A stretch of 64,000 nt of DNA, from the NCBI RefSeq assembly GCF_022484265.1, contig NZ_JAKVLR010000001.1, positions 248,001-312,000 of the forward strand, given 5' to 3'. The notes beneath the pieces were generated by a model. The model was given only the letters and a program-made list of their open reading frames with translations, was not told where the DNA came from and ran no database searches. Shown piece after piece: positions 1-6,014 of this stretch (its first letter is position 1; each line of letters begins with the position of its first letter). A program made the position numbers and the translations under genes. The DNA is from Companilactobacillus sp. (lineage in GTDB: Bacteria; Bacillota; Bacilli; Lactobacillales; Lactobacillaceae).

Positions 1-243
1 GACCTAGTTCGTATTCCTGATACATTGCTTGGAAAATCTGGTGATGCCATTGCTTGGATTGGTGACCCACGTGCTATTACATTCTTTGACAGAAATCAAA
101 ATACTATTCGTTGGCAAGATAATCCAACATACGGCCAAATTCTTGCCGGTAATATTCGTTTTGATACGGAAGTTACTGATTCAGAAGGTGCTTTCTTATT
201 AACTTTGGCTGGAACAACAACTCCAACACCCAGTAAAGCCTAG
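1..243 (+). CDS. Phage major capsid protein, C-terminal fragment
   Basis: The gene enters from the left edge; the frame is open from base 1 and ends at TAG 241-243. The 80 visible residues read as the C-terminus of a siphovirus major head protein, including a W-I-G-D-P-R-A-I-T-F-F-D stretch and a Thr/Pro-rich tail ending PTPSKA. The identification rests on this motif style and on the neighbours: head-tail connector, head closure, gp10-like and tail-tube genes follow in canonical order. The N-terminus is outside the window, so fold family and length cannot be judged. The last codons contain a CCC-A site that could shift ribosomes into the +1 frame (separate entry). Confidence 0.8.
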   Translation, partial: DLVRIPDTLLGKSGDAIAWIGDPRAITFFDRNQNTIRWQDNPTYGQILAGNIRFDTEVTDSEGAFLLTLAGTTTPTPSKA

Positions 244-295
244 TGAGATTTCTTTAACATCAAATGATAAAGAAACAACTATTAAGGCTGAATAG
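229..295 (+). other. Candidate +1 frameshift site and capsid C-terminal extension
   Basis: The capsid frame has CCC at 229-231 followed by A. Moving one base forward re-pairs the prolyl-tRNA on CCA (230-232) and opens a frame coding about 20 residues, VKPSEISLTSNDKETTIKAE, ending at TAG 293-295, directly before the RBS of the next gene. The extension fills almost the whole intergenic gap and reads like the start of an Ig-like strand. The tail-tube gene has the same arrangement at 2381. Listeria phage PSA is the known precedent for +1 recoding of both capsid and tail proteins. That the shift occurs here is inferred. Confidence 0.55.
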
Positions 296-306
296 GAGGT
301 CACTTC

Positions 307-654
307 ATGAATGACGATAAGTTATTGCAAGTGCTTAAGCTCAGTTTACGTGTTGATGGAGACGAAGATGACGAAATTTTAAAGAGAAATATTTCCGCTG
401 CCAAATCTTATGTGATTGGTGCTATTGGTTATGATGATGGCATTATGACAGGATTTTATGAGCTTGCCGACATTAAGGATCAATTTGAAATGGTAGTTAT
501 TGCAATTGCAAGCTCTTATTATACTTATCGTTCGGCAATTGTAGGAAACGCAGTCAGTGAAGTCGACTTGGTCAGTTATTCGATCATTGGACAACTTAGA
601 GGCAAGTATATTGATTTAGAGCAACGAGGTGGCGCAAATGGTTCAAAGAATTAA
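307..654 (+). CDS. Head-tail connector (gp6-like adaptor)
   Basis: A 115-residue protein with a strong RBS (AGGAGGT at 294-300) 6 nt before ATG 307. Size, the N-terminal helical pattern (L-L-Q-V-L-K-L-S-L-R-V) and the position immediately after the capsid gene match the gp6-like DNA-packaging/connector family (Phage_connect_1), whose members form the ring under the portal. It overlaps the next gene by 17 nt, as is usual in neck modules. The assignment rests mainly on gene order and general sequence style. Confidence 0.7.
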   Translation: MNDDKLLQVLKLSLRVDGDEDDEILKRNISAAKSYVIGAIGYDDGIMTGFYELADIKDQFEMVVIAIASSYYTYRSAIVGNAVSEVDLVSYSIIGQLRGKYIDLEQRGGANGSKN

Positions 655-991
655 TTTCAGCCGTCTTAATAAACGTCTTTCCTTATGTGGTGTAGGAAAT
701 AAAGAAACTGCACAGCATACAAACAAACCAGTATTAACCCCTATCAACACCATTTGGTGTGGTCTATATACACTTACTATGAATCAAAAAGTCACATTGC
801 TTGGAACCCCTGATAGTTTCGATGTAATAGTAATCGTACGTCACCAAGCAAAGGGATTAAATGGTGCTAAGTACGCAGTATTAGACCATCAGAGTTATCA
901 AATAACAGACTATAACCCAGATTCTGAAAATATTGCTGATGCGTATGACCTTATCAGTCTGAAAAGAGATGACAAAATTGGATTTAGTTGA
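638..991 (+). CDS. Phage head closure / head-tail joining protein
   Basis: The protein has 117 residues from ATG 638. A GTG at 629 in the same frame is less likely because GAGG at 626-629 is ideally spaced for 638. Second gene of the neck module, between the connector and the gp10-like protein. A CGLYTLTMNQ stretch and an SxDVIVIVRHQ strand fit the small beta-barrel head-tail joining family (SPP1 gp16-like). It should close the DNA exit channel and dock the tail. It overlaps the downstream gene by 23 nt. The family call is by synteny and size. Confidence 0.65.
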   Translation: MVQRINFSRLNKRLSLCGVGNKETAQHTNKPVLTPINTIWCGLYTLTMNQKVTLLGTPDSFDVIVIVRHQAKGLNGAKYAVLDHQSYQITDYNPDSENIADAYDLISLKRDDKIGFS

Positions 992-1412
992 AGGCTTAGA
1001 ACAGTTAGACAACGAGCTAGGTAAATTAATTCCAACTGAAACTCAAAAGAAAGCAATGACAAAGGCGGGTGCAGAAGTTTATAAACAACTGCTTACAAAA
1101 AATATGAACAATTCTCTTCATAAGGGAAAACATTCAAGAGATACCAAGATAGATTTGTCTAAATCGATTTCAATGAGATATAAATCTGAAGATGGTGCCA
1201 CTTTTGTTGGATTCAAGAATGATAAAGAAAATCCTGGCTATATAGCACGATTTTTAAATGATGGCTATATGGCTCATGGTGGGAAAGGTAAAAATTCTCA
1301 TAGTACTAAGTACATTCCAGGACTTCATTTTCAAGAACGTTCAATTGAAGAGAGTAAGTATGATGTTTTAGAAGCTGAGGCGAAAGTCTATAGACAATTA
1401 AATGGAGATTAA
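969..1412 (+). CDS. HK97 gp10-like tail completion protein
   Basis: A 147-residue protein starting at ATG 969 inside the end of the previous gene. It begins with a leucine-rich helix (LVEGLEQLDNELGKL) and contains VGFKNDKENPGYIARFLNDG followed by a Gly/His/Lys-rich segment, typical of the HK97-gp10 family that sits in the neck between head closure and tail terminator. The next gene begins before its stop. Function is inferred from family and order. Confidence 0.7.
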   Translation: MTKLDLVEGLEQLDNELGKLIPTETQKKAMTKAGAEVYKQLLTKNMNNSLHKGKHSRDTKIDLSKSISMRYKSEDGATFVGFKNDKENPGYIARFLNDGYMAHGGKGKNSHSTKYIPGLHFQERSIEESKYDVLEAEAKVYRQLNGD

Positions 1413-1413
1413 C

Positions 1414-1779
1414 ATGGTCTCAAATGTGATTTTAGATATATTAAAAGAAAACTCGGATGAATTAAAAATTGATTCATCCAATTTTTTTGCTCAAAACATT
1501 CCGCAGCAATATGTGGATGTTGAAAAAACAGTCGTCCTAGTATCTGAAATACATAATATCTTTACAAATCGTGCAAGTGATATCAGTACAGCTAAGGATC
1601 AAATGATAGAAATACAAATTTTTTATCGTGGTGATACGGATGACGAAAATACACAAAACAAAATTAATCAAATATTGGAAAAACAATACTTCTACCAAAT
1701 AGACTCTTATCCAGATATTGATCCGGTGACGGGAGCTTTTAGTAGAACTATGAAATACGAACATACGGAGGAAATTTAA
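1414..1779 (+). CDS. Tail terminator-like minor protein
   Basis: Start chosen at ATG 1414 because GGAG at 1404-1407 is correctly spaced; an in-frame ATG at 1402 is also possible (121 versus 125 residues). It follows the gp10-like gene and precedes the tail tube, the slot normally held by the tail terminator (gpU-like) in siphoviruses. The sequence is mixed alpha/beta (N-V-I-L-D-I-L-K-E-N start, IEIQIFYRG strand). No stronger motif was recognised. Confidence 0.6.
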   Translation: MVSNVILDILKENSDELKIDSSNFFAQNIPQQYVDVEKTVVLVSEIHNIFTNRASDISTAKDQMIEIQIFYRGDTDDENTQNKINQILEKQYFYQIDSYPDIDPVTGAFSRTMKYEHTEEI

Positions 1780-1780
1780 T

Positions 1781-2410
1781 ATGGCATTATCAGGTTTTGA
1801 AAGAGTAAGAATTGGTATTTATAACGCGATTGATGATGAAACAATCAAACCAGAAAATATTTTTGATATCGGACCAGATAGCAAAACTTTTGGTTCAACG
1901 GTTAGTGCATCTATCACAAACATTGCACCTACTACAACTCCAATCAATGGATCGGACCAAGTTTGGAAGACTCCAGGAAAAGGTACAGGAAATATCTCAG
2001 TTGCCTTTGTAGCAAATACAATGGATAAAGCTGTTCGTGCAAAAATTCTTGGAATGGATACAAAAGATGGATATCAAACAATTTCATCAGATACAGAAGC
2101 ACCTTATTGTGTATTTGAACTGATTTCACATGATGCACAAAATGAAAAAGCCAAGGCTAGAATCGCACTTCTCAAAGGAAGATTTAGTTTAGGTAACGTT
2201 GATCCAAAGACAAACACAAATACAACTGTTTATTCGCAAGACAATTTAACATTTACTGCAGTAGACAGAAATGATGGCAAAACATATGTTGAAGCTATTG
2301 AAGATGATGATTTTGATATTGATAAGTATGAGATGGACGTATTTGGACAAAAAATTACTAATGCTGGCGGCGTGGAAACTCCCAGCAAAACCAGTTCTTC
2401 AAAGGCTTAG
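1781..2410 (+). CDS. Major tail (tube) protein, phi13 family type
   Basis: A 209-residue protein with an excellent RBS (GGAGG 1767-1771) before ATG 1781. Its start (ALSGFERVRIGIYNA) and segments such as NTTVYSQDNLTFTAVDRNDG match phi13-type major tail proteins that polymerise into the tail tube. The zero-frame product ends PSKTSSSKA at TAG 2408, much like the PTPSKA ending of the capsid. A CCC-A motif near the end may make a longer +1 form (next entry). Confidence 0.8.
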   Translation: MALSGFERVRIGIYNAIDDETIKPENIFDIGPDSKTFGSTVSASITNIAPTTTPINGSDQVWKTPGKGTGNISVAFVANTMDKAVRAKILGMDTKDGYQTISSDTEAPYCVFELISHDAQNEKAKARIALLKGRFSLGNVDPKTNTNTTVYSQDNLTFTAVDRNDGKTYVEAIEDDDFDIDKYEMDVFGQKITNAGGVETPSKTSSSKA

Positions 2411-2498
2411 TGATAAGTATGCAGAGCTGGGTACTAAGAAAGATAAATCATTTAGTGGCTTGTCTAGTGATTATTCATCAAGACGGGTTGACTTTTAG
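2381..2498 (+). other. Candidate +1 frameshift site and tail-tube extension
   Basis: In the tail-tube frame ACT is followed by CCC (2381-2383) and AGC. Slipping one base forward places the prolyl-tRNA on CCA (2382-2384) and opens 37 codons beginning AKPVLQRLSDKYAELG and ending at TAG 2496-2498. The RBS of the next gene starts one base later, so the extension occupies the whole gap. Capsid and tail tube share the codon context ACx-CCC-AGY-AAA with a Lys-Pro pair just after the shift, which argues that both were selected rather than being chance reading frames. Confidence 0.55.
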
Positions 2499-2514
2499 AA
2501 AGGGGTAAATATTT

Positions 2515-3123
2515 TTGCAACTAAATCTTTATAAAAATGGAACGTTGTATAAAAAGAACGTTACTAAAGAAGAAATCGTTAATGAACTTACACCGAATAC
2601 TTCTTATGAATTTACGTTAACTCAAATTGTTAATGGGTCAGAGTCAGACCAGTCGGCACCATTATCTGTTAAGACTTTTACTAACCCAACAGCAAGGTCA
2701 ATTATTGCCGTAACCGGTGGTAGTAGAACAACCAAACTATCATTAACGGCTGGTGATAAATCAGTAATTAATATTTTAGGTTTGGAAAATAATGTTGAGT
2801 TAGTTAATGCCGATTTGCAATTTGCAGTTGCATCATCTAATGAGAGTGCCTTTACAGTTACTCAAGACGCAGAAGATAAGACTAAAATTACTATCACTGC
2901 TCAATCAATGGCAAGCGGTGAATTAAAATTCACAGGTGTTTCTTCTAATGGATATGCTTTAGATGATTACTCATTGCCAGTTTCAGTTTCCGCATTGGAT
3001 GTTCCTAAAGCTCCTGAAGTCGTTTGGATTTCAAATGACCACATGGTACTTAAGATATACGATGACGATGAAGCTAAACCAATGAATTTATTTGTCAACG
3101 GAGAAATGCAAGCAAAAAATTAA
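2515..3123 (+). CDS. Ig/FN3-like tail-associated protein, upstream part
   Basis: A 202-residue product from TTG 2515, chosen because AAAGGGG at 2499-2505 is a strong RBS. Residues about 1-60 look like a fibronectin-III or Ig-like domain (NLYKNGTLYKKN, LTPNTSYEFTLTQ); residues about 60-165 look like a BIG2-type Ig domain. The last residues (MNLFVNGEMQAKN) are the start of a second FN3-like copy, cut by TAA 3121-3123. The rest of that copy is in the -1 frame immediately after. Such domains usually decorate phage tails and bind carbohydrates. Role inferred from position after the tail tube. Confidence 0.6.
   Translation: MQLNLYKNGTLYKKNVTKEEIVNELTPNTSYEFTLTQIVNGSESDQSAPLSVKTFTNPTARSIIAVTGGSRTTKLSLTAGDKSVINILGLENNVELVNADLQFAVASSNESAFTVTQDAEDKTKITITAQSMASGELKFTGVSSNGYALDDYSLPVSVSALDVPKAPEVVWISNDHMVLKIYDDDEAKPMNLFVNGEMQAKN
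3114..3120 (+). other. Candidate -1 frameshift heptamer A-AAA-AAT
   Basis: In the upstream frame the codons are GCA AAA AAT TAA, giving the X-XXY-YYZ heptamer A AAA AAT directly before the stop. Slipping back one base continues as LKAGEFTLDKISPNTDYKI and restores a domain that aligns with the N-terminal domain of the same protein (NL-x-x-NG ... KN ... (L/I)xPNTxY ... VKT). A sequencing error or a fixed frameshift in the A6 run is the alternative. Confidence 0.5.
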
Positions 3124-3614
3124 AAGCGGGGGAGTTTACACTTGATAAAATTTCCCCGAATACTGATTACAAGATAATGACTGCTTATGATAATTATCCC
3201 GCTAATCACCTTGCTCACTCGCCAGAGTTGGCGGTTAAGACACCATCTAGTGCTACAACGTATCGCTGGATCGCCCCCGCTGTGGAAGAAGGATTGATTT
3301 TCAAGACCAGAAAGGTTATTGATAAAGTCAACGCTACTACCAGTGGTGGACTTAGCAAAATTGTTTATCCTATGTATCAATATGAAAACGGAACTACAAA
3401 CGTAGCTAGTGTGGACATCAGTAATGTACATTTGTACCTTAGTGACCCAACAGCAGGCAAACTATATGTTCAAAAAGTTTACGATGGATTGTTTAGTTCT
3501 CATATTGAGATTAAGGGTGAGTTTAGCAAGAAAGGTGTCTACGAGGCAACGGGTAGTTTTGTTATTAACGGTATTATGATACCTCTAAATAAGCTGACCA
3601 TTACTGTATATTAA
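3120..3614 (+). CDS. Ig/FN3-like tail-associated protein, downstream part (-1 frame)
   Basis: Reading in the -1 frame from TTA 3120 gives about 164 residues to TAA 3612. The first about 45 complete the second FN3-like domain; the rest (ATTYRWIAPAVEEG onwards, ending NKLTITVY) is a beta-rich tail domain of unknown type. The first ATG in this frame (3177) lies inside the FN3 domain and has no good RBS, so independent initiation is unlikely. The fused protein would be about 366 residues. If no shift occurs this is a truncated remnant. Confidence 0.55.
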   Translation, partial: LKAGEFTLDKISPNTDYKIMTAYDNYPANHLAHSPELAVKTPSSATTYRWIAPAVEEGLIFKTRKVIDKVNATTSGGLSKIVYPMYQYENGTTNVASVDISNVHLYLSDPTAGKLYVQKVYDGLFSSHIEIKGEFSKKGVYEATGSFVINGIMIPLNKLTITVY

Positions 3615-3658
3615 AACTATAAACAGAGACGAGAAACGTGAGACGATAAGGAGAGAAT

Positions 3659-4048
3659 ATGTCAAAGACACAAGCAACAATTACATTTTTAGGAAAGAAA
3701 CGCATTATTAAAAAGTCAGTCAAGAATTTCAGACTAGCATTGGAATTTCAAAAGAAAGACGTGCTTACACAAAAACAGTCACATGTAAAAATGAATGAAT
3801 ACAAAGAATTAGCAGATTCAGATCTTGGCAATGAAGATAACTATTCAGCAATTGTTGATGCGACTGCAAGTCTAACAGATATTTCTATTGAACAAATAAA
3901 TGCAAGTTTAGAGTTCATTCAAGAAACTTTGAATTTAAGTGATGCTGAATTCACAAAGTTAGAAGAATTATCAAATGAAGAAGTAGCTGCGACTACTGCT
4001 AAGATTTCAAATCTAATTACTAATGATGATACAGACCCAAAAAAGTAG
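3659..4048 (+). CDS. Tail assembly chaperone, short form (gpG-like)
   Basis: A 129-residue protein with RBS AAGGAGAG at 3648-3655. It lies between the tail-tube region and the tape measure gene, the invariant slot for siphovirus tail chaperones, which bind the tape measure protein during tube polymerisation. It is acidic and helical, ending TDPKK at TAG 4046-4048. The codons CCA AAA AAG TAG form a slippery heptamer that allows a longer G-T form. Confidence 0.8.
   Translation: MSKTQATITFLGKKRIIKKSVKNFRLALEFQKKDVLTQKQSHVKMNEYKELADSDLGNEDNYSAIVDATASLTDISIEQINASLEFIQETLNLSDAEFTKLEELSNEEVAATTAKISNLITNDDTDPKK
4039..4045 (+). other. -1 frameshift heptamer A-AAA-AAG (chaperone G/GT)
   Basis: A AAA AAG is one of the most efficient bacterial -1 slippery heptamers. 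It is in frame with the upstream chaperone and lies next to its stop. After slipping, decoding continues GTA GAA GAG TCA GAT TAT and into the downstream open frame. A -1 shift at this gene position is a conserved feature of siphoviruses (lambda G/GT). Confidence 0.85.
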
Positions 4049-4293
4049 AAGAGTCAGATTATGTGGCTCCTTCAGAGGTTTTAAATGAATTCTTAGATTT
4101 TGAACGAGGCTTAATGGAAAACATGGGCTGGGATATCGAAACCGTAGAATCTCAGCCTTATTTTTTGCTTGTAGAAGTTATGAGTGAAAAAAGAAAAAAT
4201 GAAAATCCAAATAATGACGTTGGACAAATGAATTTAGGCGATTTCATTCGAACGGGTGGAATTGCATCAATTTTCCAGAAGGGAGGAAAATAA
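4045..4293 (+). CDS. Tail assembly chaperone, T extension (-1 frame)
   Basis: About 82 codons read after the -1 shift (VEESDYVAPSEVLNEFLDFE...), ending at TAA 4291. A GTG at 4063 is the first possible start in this frame but has no RBS, so the domain is most likely made only as the C-terminal part of the 3659-4293 fusion, about 211 residues. Length and position match gpT-like domains that recruit the tape measure protein, which begins at 4294, one base after this stop. Confidence 0.75.
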   Translation, partial: VEESDYVAPSEVLNEFLDFERGLMENMGWDIETVESQPYFLLVEVMSEKRKNENPNNDVGQMNLGDFIRTGGIASIFQKGGK

Positions 4294-5661
4294 ATGGCAA
4301 AAGATATGCAATTAAACACTGGTATTCATATTGATACCATTCAGTCGGAAGGCTCAATCAAGTCATTGAAAAACCAAGTACGTGCTCTCACTTCAGAGTG
4401 GAAAGCAAATGAAGCGGTCTTGAGAGCCAATGGCGACTACCAAAATGCATATAAGTCAAAGGTTGACGGTCTCAATCGCTCCATTGAAGGTCAGAAGAAT
4501 TATATCAATAGACTTAAAGATGAAATGAAGCTTTTGGACACCTCCACATCTGAAGGGTCTAAAAAGTATTCCGATTTGGCCAGCAAAATTAATAATGCAA
4601 CTCGACAAATGAGCAACATGTCTCAGCAACAAGAACGTGCTAAGAATGTTTTAGATTTATACAATCAAGGAATAATGAAACAAAAAGATGCTCTTGAACG
4701 TACTAAATCTGTCACTGATAGTCTAATCGAAAAGTACAAAGCTGAAGGCCAAAGTATCAAAGCCAATTCAACTGAAAGAGAAGCTCTCAAGAAACGAATT
4801 ACTGATTTAAATTCATTATATGAAAAAGAATCCAAACAACTTCAAAATGTTAAGAAGTATAGTGGATCAACGTCAAAAGAATTTTCACAGCAACAGACTC
4901 GTGTCAATGAGCTTGGTGCTGAAATAGGCAGAAGTAATTCAAGATATCGTGAGTTAGGCACTCAATTGGGAATTGCTGGCACACACTTTGTTGGTTTCAG
5001 AGAGAACGTTGGTAAAAGTAAGCAAGTTCTATCAATGACTCGGGACTCCATTAAAAATACAGCTTCTCATTTGAAGAATCTTGCCTTAACTGCAACACTT
5101 GCAGGTACGGCTTTGGGTGCTGCATTAGCAAGCGGAGCACGAAACGCTACTGAACTACAAAATACTACTAAGGTTACTAGCAATTTACTTGTAACTGGTG
5201 GAGAAAAAGTTAGTGAAGTTACAAGAAACGTTGCTGAGATGCAAAAAGATGGTCAGCAATATGCACTGAAATATGGTAAATCTCAAAATGAAATTGCTTT
5301 AGGATATCAAGATCTTGTAAAACGTGGTTATAACTCAAAGCAAGCACTAGGAGCAATGCGCTCTGAACTACAAGCTTCTGTTGCATCCGGTGACGATTTT
5401 GCTGACGTTGTAAAAGTATCTTCGCAAACTTTAGAAGCATTTGGTATGAGAACTGATTCCACAAAAGGGATGATTAAGAATACCAAGACAGCGGTTAATG
5501 ACCTTGCATATGCTGCCGATATGACAGCTACCAATTTCTCTGATTTAGGAATTGGAATGTCTTATGTAGGATCAACAGCTCATCAAGCTGGATTTAGTTT
5601 AAGTGAAACTTCTAGTGCGATGGGTATCTTAAGTAATAATGGGCTTGAAGCAGACAAGGCT
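4294..5661 (+). CDS. Tape measure protein, exon 1
   Basis: Codes the first 456 residues of the tape measure protein, with GGGAGG at 4281-4286 as RBS. Coiled-coil helices fill residues about 15-240 (repeated EREALKKRITDLNSLYEK-like heptads), followed by a hydrophobic segment near residue 260 (LALTATLAGTALGAALASG) and the conserved TMP core ending SSAMGILSNNGLEADKA. The frame continues 15 codons into the intron and stops at TAA 5704-5706, so unspliced RNA would give a truncated protein. The tape measure protein sets tail length and helps DNA entry. Confidence 0.85.
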
Positions 5662-6014
5662 AAACTTATAGTTATTATAAGTGATAACTATTCACTGGCC
5701 GCTTAAGTAGAAATACTTTTGAAAAAGAATTCCGTTAACTCGGGGAAGGCTACGTGATTTTAGAAAAGTAGTAAATGAATTCTTAGATAATCATATGTTG
5801 ATCCCGAACCAAGCCGAATAGGAAACTTTCGGAAGGCGTAACGACTAGATAAAGTAACCTAAACAAAGAGCACTTAATTGGTGCTCTTTTTGTATGGAGA
5901 AATATCCACGAAGGCGGAAGATCTCAACAAGTAAAGTTGGAGACCGAGATATAGTCTGAACTTATGTGAAAGCATAAGAAGTAAAGGATAAAGAGCCTTT
6001 ACGATAACACATTG
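5662..6014 (+). ncRNA. Group I self-splicing intron in the tape measure gene
   Basis: A 353-nt non-coding insertion separating two halves of one conserved protein region in the same codon phase (ADKA / GTGLRKAIN). The 5' exon ends in U5661 and the intron ends in G6014. A guide-like ACU-GGCC at 5694-5700 pairs with the 5' exon GGCU (P1, with the diagnostic U.G pair) and the 3' exon GGU (P10). GACTA 5843-5847 pairs with TAGTC 5952-5956 (P7). Other stems: 5664-5682, 5865-5889, P8-like 5923-5942, P9-like 5961-5978 and 5981-6002. It has no endonuclease gene. Helix names are my hand assignment. Confidence 0.85.

Noticed and set aside
2271..2498. Separate 75-aa gene overlapping the tail-tube gene
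   Set aside because: No RBS at its start. Only the part after 2385 looks like coding sequence, which fits a +1 extension better.
5699..6011. Homing endonuclease gene in the intron
   Set aside because: No ORF of useful length and no GIY-YIG, HNH or LAGLIDADG-like motif in the 353 nt.
5662..6014. Insertion sequence or simple disrupted tape measure gene
   Set aside because: No terminal inverted repeats, target duplication or transposase. Reading frame and conserved protein resume exactly, and group I core pairings are present.
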